From Siphonodentalium dalli (taxonomy: Eukaryota > Mollusca > Scaphopoda > Gadilida > Siphonodentaliidae), in the NCBI GenBank assembly GCA_032622095.1, contig CP136066.1, positions 146,535,559 to 146,599,558 on the forward strand: a stretch of DNA of 64,000 nucleotides, read 5' to 3'. Shown here one piece after another: positions 35,898 to 46,858 of this stretch (the first letter of the stretch is position 1; each line of letters opens with the position of its first letter). The notes beneath the pieces are model-generated. The model made no database searches and had not been told where the DNA came from. It saw only the letters and a program-made list of their open reading frames with translations. Both the position numbers and the translations under genes were made by a program.

Positions 35898-36290
35898 TTA
35901 ATGTTTATCCAATGAGTTCCATATGCACGGGAACGCGTGTTTGGGTAATATAGAAGTAAAAGCCGTTCTCAGGGTTAATGCTTTCAAGTTGCCAGCCTGT
36001 CGAGTATTAGCAGTTTTATGTTCAAACGAATTATCAAATGATTTCCGAAGATTTCCTTTTGTCCAATCAAATACACATGTAGCCGATTGTGAACGATACA
36101 TGTCATGAAATTTCAAAATATTTTCTTTCCGAAATATGGGCTCTGTGTGGCTCCTATGCGTTTTGTTTGCTATGATACGGATGGCTTTTTTCTGTTGTTT
36201 GAAACTATTATTTCCAGTGTCAGCATGACCCCAAATAGGCAACCCATATATGAGATGACAGTGGATTAGAGAAAAGTATAAAGTTTTCAA
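35898..36290 (-). pseudogene. LINE C-terminal region downstream of the reverse transcriptase
   Basis: A 130-codon open frame starting KTLYFSLIHCHLIYGLPIWG, the standard segment after the thumb of non-LTR reverse transcriptases, followed by QKKAIRIIANKTHRSHTEP and KHAFPCIWNSL. It belongs to the LINE at 35268-37605. Confidence 0.75.
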
Positions 36291-36746
36291 ACAGGTTTTG
36301 GGAAGTACACGTTTAACCTTATTGATTCAGTACACTGCATTGGATATCCTTCTTTTTACCATTGATATGTGATATTTGAAGGTGAGATTTTCATCAATAT
36401 TAATTCCGAGGAATTTCATACATTGTTCTGGTCTAACATTTCCAATTCGCGTTAGTGGCTTGTTGTTCAGTTTTATTTTAAGACTATTCCATTGAAGTCA
36501 TTATTAGTTGGGTGTAATAACATGCATTTACTTTTTGTGATATTGATAACCAATTTATTGCTAGAACACCAATTGTGAATATACTTGTTTTTCACTTTGG
36601 CGGTGGTCATTTCCAGAAATATGGAGGGTTGTGTCGTCTGCAGATGAAATTATATTTCAAACAAGTGCTATTGGGCATATCGTTGACGTATATAAGAAAA
36701 AGTATCGGTCCTAAAATCTATCCTTGAGGCTAATATTGAGCATATT

Positions 36747-37173
36747 TTATTTTTCATGTTCGATTTGAACATATTTCTGTCTTCCCTCCAAGTAACTCAT
36801 GAACCATTTCTTGGTTATGCCCCTAATACCATACTGGTCAAGCTTTTGGAGGAGTATGTCATGACTAATTGTGTCAAATGCTTTTGAATGGTCGATAAAG
36901 ATTGCCAGTGTAGAGTCTCGTGTCTTTTTTGTCGTTATTTTCAACAATATTATGTAATAAGTGAAGAAATGGGTGGGTTGTTGAGTGGTTTGCTCTAAAT
37001 CCAAATTGGTTTTCGTGGAGGATATCAGATTTTGTTAAGAAAGAGTTTAAACGTGTATGCATAAGTTTTTCCATAATTTTAGAGAAAGCAGGAAGAATAC
37101 TGATTGGTCTGTAATTTTCAATATTTTCACGGCCACCATTTTTGTATATTGGTACTACTCTGGAGATTTTCAT
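36747..37173 (-). pseudogene. LINE reverse transcriptase domain (fingers and palm)
   Basis: Two overlapping minus-strand frames carry the first catalytic part of an RVT_1 domain. MKISRVVPIYKNGGRENIEN and QFGFRANHSTTHPF lie in one frame. AIFIDHSKAFDTISHD and RGITKKWFMSYLEGRQKYV lie in another, joined by one frameshift near 36,900-37,000. FIDHSKAF carries the first catalytic aspartate. The ADDT box follows near 36630 in a third frame. Confidence 0.75.
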
Positions 37174-37605
37174 TTTTTTAGGGACGACTTCTTGTTTGAA
37201 AGATCAATTTATTATGTATGAAAGCGCGTTTGTTGTTTCATTTATAGTACTTCTCATTAGCCTCGTTGATATATTAGAAAAGTCTACAAAACTTTTTTTG
37301 GACATTTTGGTGTATGTATCTACAATCTCCGATAATGATTTTTCTGAAGGAAGAAGTTTTTTTGGTTCTTTTAGGACATATAATCAAGGGGTTGTATATC
37401 CTGAATTTTCTCTCTTTTATTAGCGGTATTATGACCTGCTGTTGCGAAATATTCGTTAAATGATTTCGCAATAGTTGCCTGACCTTAACTTGTTCTGTTA
37501 CGAAATTTTAATTTTTTTGGAAGACTATGTGAACAAGTTGATAATTTAAGAGCATCTTTTAATATGGTCCATATTCGTCTCATGTTATTTTTGTTTTCTT
37601 CGAGA

Positions 37606-38110
37606 CATGAGACAATATCATTTATATATACGAGAAACTGCATGCAGAGGCCCATTACGGATCATTGAGGGACTCCTGTTGTTATAGGTGCGTATTTAGA
37701 AAAAAGCTTGGGTTAATTTTACTCGTTGTTGGCGATTTTGAAGGTAGTTCACAAATTAAACCATCGAAGAATATCTCCTTTAATACCAAATATGTCGAGT
37801 ATGTGTATAAGACCACGATGTCACATATTGCCAAAGGCTTTGTGAATATCACAGAATACTGCACATGTCGTATTACATTTATCAAGAACTTCTACTATGC
37901 TGGGAATAATTTATATCAGTTGAAGTGCAGTGCCATGACCGGGGATAAAACCAGACTGATGCGAATATAAGAAATCTCTGGTTTTCAAATGAGTAAAACT
38001 TTTATTGAGAATAAATCTCTCGAGTAATGTTCCAACACAACTAAGAAGTGATATGGGTCTGTAATTATTTGGATCTTATGGTTTTAATTTTTTAGCAATT
38101 AAGCGATTTA
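37606..38110 (-). pseudogene. CR1-like LINE reverse transcriptase piece
   Basis: Minus-strand fragments DPNNYRPISLLSCVGTLLER (near 38060), HQSGFIPGHGTALQLIYKLF (near 37950), AVFCDIHKAFGNM (near 37860), a downstream GLIHILDIFGIKGDILRWF and FLVYINDIVSC (37620) are in RT order. The series stops at 37606 where the younger LINE starts and resumes at 35267. Stops, including one after ITTGVPQ, show loss of function. Confidence 0.7.
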
Positions 38111-38129
38111 TTAAAAAATATTTTGAGTG

Positions 38130-38225
38130 CTTTCATCCTGAGCTGTGACTTCCCTTTAACATTTAGTTATTGGTGCCACCCGGACCAGCTGTGACTTTCC
38201 TATAACATTTAGTTATTGATGTCAC
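38130..38225 (+). repeat. Two tandem copies of a ~46-bp unit
   Basis: GCTGTGACTTCCCTTTAACA through GCCACCCGGACCA occurs twice with a few changes, immediately before the + strand LINE fragment. Confidence 0.85.
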
Positions 38226-38760
38226 CCGGACCATTGGCTTATTTATTTATGTTATTTGGAACAGATCACAGAATTAAGAAAACTCCTTTGGACTGCATTC
38301 GTATAGGTGATTCCGACATAAAGCCATCGTCGTGTGCCAGATATCTGGGCATTCACCTAGACAGTACTATGTCAATCGAAGTTTACATAAACAATTTATG
38401 CAGAGGTCTGCTGATAAAATATTACTTGCTGTCCCCAAACGTGACCTTGTTAATTATGGTCCAAACCTTTGGAATTCACTCCCACTTACACTTAGGAATT
38501 TTGCTACTTTGAAATCTTTCAAAACAGAACTCAAAAAGTATCTGTTTAAAGTTCACTATGGCAACGACGACGACCAAATCTGAGCACACATTTCCTGCAT
38601 TGTTTTATACAATACACCCAGCCTTAGTTATTGTTTGTGTACATGCGTTCTATGTTTGAATGTACTGGAGCTCTGTCATTTGTTGTATCGTTTGAGCGCT
38701 TTGGGCCTCATGGGATAAGGCGCTTTAAAAATGCTATACATTATTATTTATCAAGATCAG
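38226..38760 (+). mobile_element. LINE 3' fragment on the + strand (L2/CR1-like)
   Basis: Two overlapping frames carry the end of a LINE protein: LDCIRIGDSDIKPSSCARYL then LGIHLDSTMSIEV, and after an internal deletion VPKRDLVNYGPNLWNSLPLT and LKSFKTELKKYLF. The 3' end includes GAGCGCTTTGGGCC and ends in an ATT-type repeat at about 38750, as expected for target-primed insertion. It interrupts the minus-strand CR1-like LINE. Confidence 0.7.
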
Positions 38761-40052
38761 AGAATAGTAGATATTTCATCTTCAGTTGTCTCTAGATATG
38801 GCAAGAAACGTGGTAAAAAAATTAGGGTATGCAAAAATGAATACCCAAATTTGTTTTACCACGTTTCTTGGCTTATATGTTTGTTTCTATCGAGCTCATA
38901 TATGACGATGTTCTGTTAGAGAAATTGGGGGTTTCGGATTCCGAACTGTCTATGGTGCTATTCATTATGAACAATTTGTTTTATAGCTCATCCTTTTCAT
39001 CATCAGAATCGCAAAATGAATTCTCTACTCGAGAGTTGGGTTTTTACTCTTATTAGAAACATTGTTAAGCAGCTGTTTCACTACATGCCAGATTTGCTTT
39101 GGTCCTGAGTTGAGTTTAAAATGTTCATCCAAATCTAGTACATATGTCTCTTTTGAGTTCATGTTGTTTATCTTGTTTCGAATTTTTCATACTTGTCCCT
39201 ACGCGATTTTCTATTTGATTTTAAAGCTTTGTTTCTCAAACGATTCCTTTTTCTAATATTGAGTCTAATAGAACTATCGAACCATGGCTTGCCATTAGTC
39301 CGAATTGTAATTGATTGAAATGGTATATGCTTTTTTTATGTTAAGAAACATTTATGTGTGTGTGGTTACCACTGTATTGGCGTTTGCATTTGTGCCTCTT
39401 TTAGATAATATATATGTCCAATTTATTGCATGGATCACCTCATGCATGTACTTAGATAATCAACTTTGGCTTAATACCATACTTGACGAGAGCATTTTGC
39501 TGATCTCGATTGGGCGTAAGTAGTTCTATGGTGGTCGCATAATGGTCTGGGAGACCAAGGTCAAGTGTTTATGCGTCAGCAAAAAGATATGGTTGATGAG
39601 CTTCCAGAAACACGATTTCCGTCAGTGATAGCTTTTGGTAAAACCCATTTACAATTTTAGACCGTGTAATGGTCCTGATTGTTTTAAAATGTTGCAATTT
39701 AAGTCGCCGATAGTACAAGGGAAGCATTTATTGAAAGAGCGCTTTCAATGGAGGTTGCCAGGCCTTTCCAATATTATTATGTACATCCCTTCTCAGAATG
39801 ATAAGTAACACATAGCAGACATATATGTTTCGTACCAATTACGAACCAAAGTATATCTCATCATCAAAATCGATTTGCATGATAGGCTTAAATGCGTCGT
39901 TCGTTTACATCCAATCTAGTTGGCCATTGGTAATTAGGATATGTTTGTCACCTGGGAAACCAACATTTAGATAGATTTCCGTAAAACAAACAATATCATA
40001 TTCATCAATATACCCAGTTAATCTCGACAAGTTGTGTCTTAGACTTCGGACG
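38760..40052 (-). pseudogene. CR1-like LINE endonuclease and linker region
   Basis: Minus-strand pieces: LHYNVRSLRHNLSRLTGYID then YDIVCFTEIYLNVGF near 40050-39960, which is the N-terminal APE-endonuclease block with the catalytic glutamate in FTE. TTIELLTPNRDQQNALVKYG lies near 39530-39470, and the basic linker KPWFDSSIRLNIRKRNRLRN near 39280. Multiple stops and shifts are present. The + strand frames across this region (38868-39523) are not genes. Confidence 0.7.
38805..38872. repeat. Short hairpin
   Basis: GGCAAGAAACGTGGTAAAA pairs with GTTTTACCACGTTTCTTGGC, and inner TTAGGGTAT pairs imperfectly with ATACCCAAA. It lies in the linker part of the CR1-like LINE and may be a tiny insertion. 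Confidence 0.75.
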
Positions 40053-40412
40053 TTATAATGCAATTGATTTTGTCTCTATCCCACACCGACCTGGATTGTT
40101 ATGCACGTCGTTGCTCAAAATAATCAAAAAGCATATACTTAGTATGGAAATACACGAACAAGTAATTTGTGCCTGTGTCCGAATTGAGGCAATTTCTCCA
40201 TTTTGCCCTATGGCTTGCCTATACTGTGCTAGAGTTGATGGCGGATTAGATTGGAAATAACACATGTTGTGGTGCACATGAAAGTAATCGGGTATTTTGT
40301 ACGAGCACATTTTCGAGACAGCACTCGTTACAATTATGTTTGTCACGTTTGTGAAAACGCGGTGAGTGGTGAGAAAATCAATTATGAATACAAGGTATAA
40401 ACAAAAAACCAA
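40053..40412 (-). pseudogene. CR1-like LINE N-terminus with a 2A-like motif
   Basis: A 119-codon minus-strand frame ends with a hydrophobic stretch ISILSICFLIIL and then SNDVHNNPGR at residues 100-109 (about 40115-40086). In related invertebrate CR1 elements this position holds SGDVHxNPGP, a 2A-like ribosome-skipping motif placed before the endonuclease. Here the final proline is arginine and other positions differ, so skipping would be lost. A frameshift right after it leads into the endonuclease frame. Confidence 0.55.
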
Positions 40413-41999
40413 GATAGACGTATACGGAAATAAACATACATAAGCAATACGTATTTAGCGAGATCATGTATGTATAACTAGTTTGTTCCCGTGTGAATTT
40501 ATCACAATTTCTAAATTAAGCCAATTCATAAAACATTTAGCATGTCGAAATTTCTTTTATATTCGTTTGACATAACGCCATTTAAATAAGGTGTTATAGT
40601 CTGGTCGATAAACTCAAATTTTAGGGTCAACCTAGAAAAAAATCGGACTAAGTTGGTTTTTATACCATTTTGAAGAGGAAGCTCTCCTCTATAACATATC
40701 CAAAATCCGCTTTGAGCATTTTTTGTAATCCAAGATGGCGTCCAATATGGCTGCCATTTTCCTATAAGTCAGCTTGATGCAATTATAGTGAGAACATCTT
40801 GTCATATGTATACACATGTATACATTTTTGTGAAGATAAGACATAACGCCACCTTTATTTGCCAAAATTGGAAGTCCCCGTCCAAGATGGCCGCAAAATG
40901 GCGACCGGAAGTGGCATGTTTAAGTTGTTTTACTAATATCTTTAAGATAAGTTTCTGTGGTTTGGAACTGGATGAGAATTGTGACTTTATTTTGTATTTA
41001 GCATGTTAAATTACCATTGGAGCAATGAAATATGCTGTTCGTGGAGTCCATACTCCTTCCGATCACTCAAAAATTCAATTTTACAAAACGCGGTATAACA
41101 TTTCACAAAAGATCCCCATTGGGATTCTAGTCATATTTCATCAAAAAGTGGGAAGAACTGTGCAATGTAAGTGATGCATTCTATATCTAATTGATATTCG
41201 AACTCAATCGTACTAAAATTGTCACTTTGGCTCAAAATGGCTGCCAAAATGGCCGCCAAAATATGGAAAATGGTAATTATTATCCCAGCGTGCCATGCAA
41301 CCGCTTACAAATTGTGGTGATGCACACAATTGATTATTCTGTCTTATATACATTGAATACCAACATTTCTTATGCACCTTGATTAATTTTTACTATTTAC
41401 TATTCTGAAATTACCAGAATTATGGGATTTTTCTATCACAAACAGCATCTAACTCGGCAAAAAAATCACTTGTCATGTTTGGACCATTTTTTCAAGTAAA
41501 ATGGAACTATCTTTGGTATCAAAGTTTCTTTTATTTTGATATGCCTTAAATGTGTCATATTGTTGCGTTTTAGACAATATTACTCAAGATGACTTGCAAA
41601 ATGGCAACCAAATTTGGTAAAAAGTTTATATTCCGAACATTATTTTCTGCTGTTCCGAAATGGTAGTAAATTGTGACTCACTTGGTTATTAAACATGCTA
41701 CTTAATCAACTGACAACTAAATTTTATATTCTGGTTGTCCCAGCACCTTATGAGGCACGACAAATTCAGTTTAAGGGATGCAGTATGGATTTTTCCGAAC
41801 ACCTTTTAGGGATTCTGTCCATGTGTTTTAACGGAAACGGACAGAATGTTGAAACTGAACTGAAAGGGATCATATTATGTGGCTACTCTGGCTCATTTGC
41901 ATCAAAATTGATTAACTTATAAACTATTGTCAGGAAAACCGTTTTCTTCATATTGCATATAAAACGCAATTAATGTGGATATTACCTCTATCGATTAGC

Positions 42000-43595
42000 A
42001 TATCCTTGAGTTATTGTGGAAAGCGATAGGTCACACATGTGCACCAGTACAAATCACACATGAACATGCAGTCACTCCATATATACATGGACACCACATA
42101 AATGGTCATGTGCCACTCGCTGTGTAGACATACACCTCACCCATTACCATACAGCCACACTTGGGTTTATACATACACAAAAGCATGACCATATAGCCGT
42201 GAATAACCATGCAGACACACCAGGTATACTCCTACACCTCACACGACCTGTATACATATTCACTACATACATGAACACAAAGTAACCTCTTGTATACCTA
42301 TTCGCCTCACCATAGGCCATACAGTCACTCCATGTATATTTATTTGCCACATGCATAGCTATATAACCACTAACGATATACATATACACCACACGATGAC
42401 CATACAGTCACTCCTGGTATACATGTTCGTTACATCTATGATCATACATCACTTCTTGTATACCTATTTGCCTCACCCGTGGTCGTACAGTCTCACGCCA
42501 TGTATATGTATATATATATATTTGCGACACCCGTGGCCATATAGCCACTCAAGATATACATATACACCAACCCAAAACCATAGAGTCACTCCAGGTATAT
42601 ATATATACCTCACCAATGGCCTTACAGCCCTTCTAGATGTAGCAATGTCCCGTACCGCGCACACGGCCATTCATACACTCCAGACTTGCATATACACCTG
42701 ACCCATGACAATTCAGCCTCTCGCTGTATACGCATAAACCACACTCGTGATCATAGTCACACCTTGTATATCAATTCACCCCACCATTAATTTGTGCCAT
42801 ACTGTCAATCCCTATATACATATTGCCCGTGGCCATATAGTCACTCATGATATACACATACACCTCACCCATGACCACAGCGTCACTCCAGGTGTATATA
42901 CAGCCCTTCTAGATATACCAATACCCCGCACACACGGCCATTCGTACACTTCAGACTTGCATATACAGCTCAACCGTGACAATTCAGCCACTCGCTGTAT
43001 ACATATACACCGTCTCCGTAAGCATTCAGCTATTCACTGTATGCTTGTACACACCACCAATGGCAATACAATAGGCCCTACATATAAACATATACATCCC
43101 ACCATCACCATGAGGTCACTATCTATATACACTAGCCGCCAATGGCATCAAAGTGTACTCCATGTATGCATATACACATCAACAATGACGTGCAGTCATT
43201 CCATGTACACATATACACATTGCCCATAACCATACAACCACATCCTATTTATACATACACCCATCCATTACCATACATCCAACATATGTATACATATACA
43301 CCCACCCATGACTATACAGCCACCCAATGTACACATGTACAGCCCACCTATGACCACACAGTCACTCCATGTATACATCCAGGACAGTGTAGCTGCTCTT
43401 GTTATGCCCATACACCACTTCAATGACCAGACAGTCACTCAATGTAAACATGTTCACCTCACACATCACCATACAGCTACTCCTTATATACCTATACATC
43501 TCACCATCACTATTCACATCATTCACGAATAGTATACATGAATACATTAACTCCATGTATACCTACTCACCTCGCATATGACCATACAGTCAACA
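42000..43595. repeat. Degenerate minisatellite, unit about 50-56 bp
   Basis: The phrase ACCATACAGTCACTCCATGT followed by ATACATATACACCTCACCCA recurs some thirty times with heavy variation. It forms the whole spacer between the foldback arms. Long frames such as 42351-42701 and 42747-43229 only reflect the scarcity of stop codons in the repeat. Confidence 0.85.
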
Positions 43596-44575
43596 GACAT
43601 ACACACTGTATTAAGTTGATTAAAGTTGATGCTAATGGGCCAGAATAGCCACATAATATGATCCCTCTCAGTTCCGTTTCAACGTTCTGCCCATTTCCGT
43701 TCAAAAGCAAGAAAGTTTTTGGCAAAATCCATATTGCATTCCTCAAAATGAACTTGTCATGCCTCGTAGGGTACCGGGACAACCATAATAGAACATTTAG
43801 TTGACTAAGTAGCATGTGAGTCACAATTGATTATGTATACATATACGCCACGTATATACACATACACATATGCATATGTATATAATAATGTTTACCAAAT
43901 TTGGTTGCCATTTTGGAAGCCATCTTGAGTAATTCTGTCTAAAACACCTGCGTGTGACACATGTAACACATATCAAAACAATAAACATCTTTGATACCAA
44001 ACATGGTTTCATTTTACTTTTAAAAAATGTCTCAAACCTGAACAGCGATTTTTTTGCCGATTTTGATATCAGGTTTGTGATTGAAAATTTCGAATAATTC
44101 TGGTAATTTCAGTGGTCAAAATAGTAACAAATACCCAAGGTGTATCAGAAATGTTAGTAGTCAAGCAATATAAGACAGAGTAGTCAATTGTGTGCATCAA
44201 CACAACTTGTAAGCGGTTGCATGGCACGCTGGGATAATAACTACCATTTTCCATATTTTTACAACCATTTTGGCAGCCATTTTGAGCCAAAGTGACAATT
44301 TTGGTACCATTGAGTTAAAATATCAATAATATATAGAATGCATCACTTACATTGCACAGTTCTTCCCACTTCTTGATGAAATATGACTAGAATCCCAATT
44401 GGGATCTTTTGTGAAATGTTATACCGCGTTTTGTAAAATCGAATTTTTGAGTGATCGGAAGGGGTGTGGACCTCAAGAATAGCATATTCCATTGTTCCAA
44501 TCGTCAGTTAACATGCTAAATACAAAATAAAGTCACAATTCTCAACCAGTTCCAAACCACAGAAACTTATCTTAA

Positions 44576-44904
44576 CCTCTTCGCTGCTATGACGTCCGTA
44601 ACTATTACGGACGTAAAAGTGCACGCCGTGTGCTATATGGTCCGTAGGTACTACGGACCTACTTCAGCACACTAGAAGTAGGCCACTATACATAACTGGA
44701 ACTCAGAGATTGGTGCATCGGAATAACTGTATCTCCAAGTTTCTAACAGTGTATGATGTTCCACGATTGTGAACGATAATAGCCTTTTAACCGAGTCAGT
44801 TTTATAGATCTTGTGGTATTCCCGTTATAGTTTCCCATTGGAAAATGGCAATAACGTCAACAGCCCAGCACACGACGTCATAACGTCATTTAGCAGCGAA
44901 GAGG
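44576..44904. mobile_element. 329-bp TTAA-flanked TIR element with empty site
   Basis: TTAA at 44572-44575 and 44905-44908 flanks ends reading CCTCTTCGCTGC inward. In the opposite foldback arm (about 40935-40955) the same sequence is continuous with a single TTAA, proving insertion after the arms formed. TTAA duplication with a CC-starting TIR suits piggyBac-type MITEs. Two perfect short palindromes lie inside: 44592-44614 (ACGTCCGTA..TACGGACGT) and 44639-44659 (GGTCCGTAG..CTACGGACC). Confidence 0.9.
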
Positions 44905-45535
44905 TTAAAGATATTAGTAAAAAAAACTTTAAAAATTCCACTTCCGGTCGCCATTTTGGCGGCCATCTTGGACGGGGAGTTCCTATTTTGGCACATAAAG
45001 GTGGCGTTATGTCTTAGCTTCACAAAAATGTATACAGGTGTATACATATGACAAGATGTTCTCACTATAATTGCATCAAGCTGACTTATAGGAAAATGGC
45101 AGCCATCTTGGACGCCATCTTGAATTACAAAAAATGCTCAAAGCGGATTTTAGCGGATTTTGGATATGTTATAGAGGATATATTCCTCTTCAAAGTGGTA
45201 TACAAACCAACTTAGTCCAAATTTTTTCTAGGTCAAACCTTTTATCGACCAGACTATTATATAAGGTTTCGCTACGTGTAGTCCTTTTACGTTCATTAGC
45301 ATTGCACTTCAGATGAAAGTGTCAATCAAAATTATTTTTTAATATTTTACTGTGAAATGTATTTGAACTGGTCACCAAAGTTCTCGATTAAATACGATTA
45401 TGTGTTTTTACTGGATCAAATAGTTACCTCCTTGCATAAGCCTGGAGGTGGAGAGAGAAAACTTAGAAACCTTTGCCAACTTCCGACATCGCTCAGCTAT
45501 GATTCCATCATCTGTGGAGTCATAATTGTATTTAA

Positions 45536-45926
45536 CCCTTTCAGTGCCAAGTCCGATTTTTGTATCAACCCATATACCCTGTGCCAATGCATTCTCTTAT
45601 ATATGCGAGTCGACCATAGGTCGCCTCGCATATATAAGAGAATGCATTGGCCTAACAATTTTTCATCATTTGTTATTATTTTTTACAATTTTAATAAAAA
45701 AAAAATTATATTCTTTAATTAACTCTTTCAGTGCCAGACTTATGTTGTAGGTTTAGTGCCAGGGAATCTTACGTTTTTCATGGGCATCAAAATTATTACT
45801 ATGAATACTTGGTGATAGTACGTTTTGAGTTATAACATGCCCCTAAGGTTTTATCCAGTTTGTTTTTAAATTCGCTATAGCATGCTTAAGCATACCCAAA
45901 CAAAATTCAACCAGGCACTGAAAGGG
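45536..45926. mobile_element. 391-bp TTAA-flanked TIR element with internal terminus
   Basis: TTAA at 45532-45535 and 45927-45930 flanks ends reading CCCTTTCAGTGCC inward. A third, internal terminus TTAACTCTTTCAGTGCCAG starts at 45719, so the element is either nested or a composite of two units. The left unit contains a 69-bp near-perfect palindrome at 45583-45651. piggyBac-like assignment is inferred from TTAA and CCC ends. Confidence 0.85.
45583..45651. repeat. 69-bp near-perfect palindrome
   Basis: GCCAATGCATTCTCTTATAT and ATATAAGAGAATGCATTGGC form arms that continue through ATGCGAG and CTCGCAT almost to the centre CGACCATAGGTCG. It would extrude as a cruciform or give an RNA hairpin. Confidence 0.95.
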
Positions 45927-46208
45927 TTAAAGATCGTGATAAGAAGTACGGAATAGTATTATGACAGCGTAGGCGCCATCAGAGCCATAAAACTGACATA
46001 CATTCGGCGCAAATAACTCGAACCGTATGCGACTCTTTCGCAATCATCCCATAGAACAGGGCACAATGGAATACTAATTTCATTTAGTTCGATGGGTATA
46101 TGGTACGTTCATAATGTATATACACACAATAATGAACATAATAAACATGACTGCGTCAGACTCTTTTGGTATCAGAATATCGTATATAATTCCGATTTGT
46201 GCGACAAT

Positions 46209-46855
46209 GGCTGCGGAGACACGTACCACAGTAGCGATGACATAGTAGGTGTGACAATTTATTATGGTGGAGTTTGGTGATAATTGGTCGTCATAATTAA
46301 TATGCCATAGCAAGCCATGTCTCCCTCTGCAAATTCGCACAATGAGGATACCAAGCTCTACCAGCGACGGTCGATCTCTCAAGGATGTATCTACCTGAAT
46401 GTCTTGTCGATGTTGATCTGTACTCAACACGCAGTGTTATATTTTGCATGCTAATACCACAAGTCCACTTGATAACTTAATGAATAACCAATCTCAACAG
46501 CCACGATTTTCTTACTAATGAAATTAATATAAGTAGATAAACATGCATGCATTGAGATCATATAAAAAAAGTACCACAATAATGATGTGAGTCAATGAGG
46601 AATTGCCACCAGGCCACGACCAAACACAATTATATATATCGTCGTGAATATAATTTAGCAAAAACGTAATGAGTAGAGATCAACCTTGGTGAAAAGCAAT
46701 GGTTATTTGGTCCAGTCGACTCATTGTGCGGAAAATCAGCGGGCGACTTGGATAGCTATGGAACAGAAATATGACGGACCAATTGTCACCAAACTCCACC
46801 ATAATAAATTGTCACACCTACTATGCATCGCTACTGTGGTGCGTGTGTCGCAGCC
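46209..46855. mobile_element. 647-bp TIR element with 3-bp target duplication (copy 2)
   Basis: Same family as 33782-34465 with the middle inverted relative to it. The left end reads GGCTGCGGAGACACGTACC and the right end mirrors it with GTGTGTCGCAGCC. It is flanked by AAT on both sides (46206-46208 and 46856-46858). Frames at 46080-46430 and 46821-47123 overlap it and are not genes. Confidence 0.85.
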
Positions 46856-46858
46856 AAT

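Larger units (their letters stand above)
35268..37605 (-). mobile_element. 5'-truncated LINE inserted in the CR1-like LINE
   Basis: On the minus strand it begins in the endonuclease-RT linker (EENKNNMRRIWTILKDAL) and ends in a 3' UTR that terminates in a tetranucleotide tail, seen on the + strand as repeated GATT at 35268-35284. Protein landmarks: NYRPISILPAFSKIMEKL near 37100, FIDHSKAFDTISHDILLQKL near 36880, ADDTTLHISGND near 36630, SNKLVINITKSKC near 36560 and KFLGINIDENLTF near 36400. The C-terminal frame at 35898-36290 includes IYGLPIWGHAD. Frame breaks and a stop inside PQG.ILGP show it is dead. Confidence 0.75.
33330..40412 (-). mobile_element. CR1-like LINE, broken by three later insertions
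   Basis: Minus-strand pieces in protein order are 40412-38760 (N-terminus, endonuclease, linker), 38110-37606 (reverse transcriptase), 35267-34469 (thumb and C-terminal part) and 33781-33330 (C-terminal cysteine-histidine motif and 3' UTR). They are separated by a + strand LINE fragment, a minus-strand LINE of another family and a 684-bp TIR element. Protein continuity across each gap shows they were one element. Stops and frameshifts in every piece show it is inactive. Confidence 0.75.
40595..45257. mobile_element. 4.7-kb giant foldback with minisatellite core
   Basis: Arms at about 40595-41925 and 43600-45257 are reverse complements. The outer TATAGTCTGGTCGATAAA pairs with TTTATCGACCAGACTAT, and landmarks throughout the arms pair in order (GCAATTATAGTGAGAACATC, GCGTGCCATGCAACCGCTTA, GGATCATATTATGTGGCTA). 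The arms differ by scattered substitutions and one has the 329-bp insertion at 44576. The core at about 42000-43590 is a degenerate minisatellite. No protein is encoded; frames in the core are repeat readings. It could be a foldback transposon or an inverted duplication around a minisatellite. Confidence 0.8.

Noticed and set aside
36747-37173. Functional reverse transcriptase gene
   Set aside because: Frameshifts and stops between the catalytic motifs, and the element is 5'-truncated.
42351-43581. Histidine/threonine-rich frames up to 160 codons
   Set aside because: Readings of the degenerate minisatellite in the foldback core.
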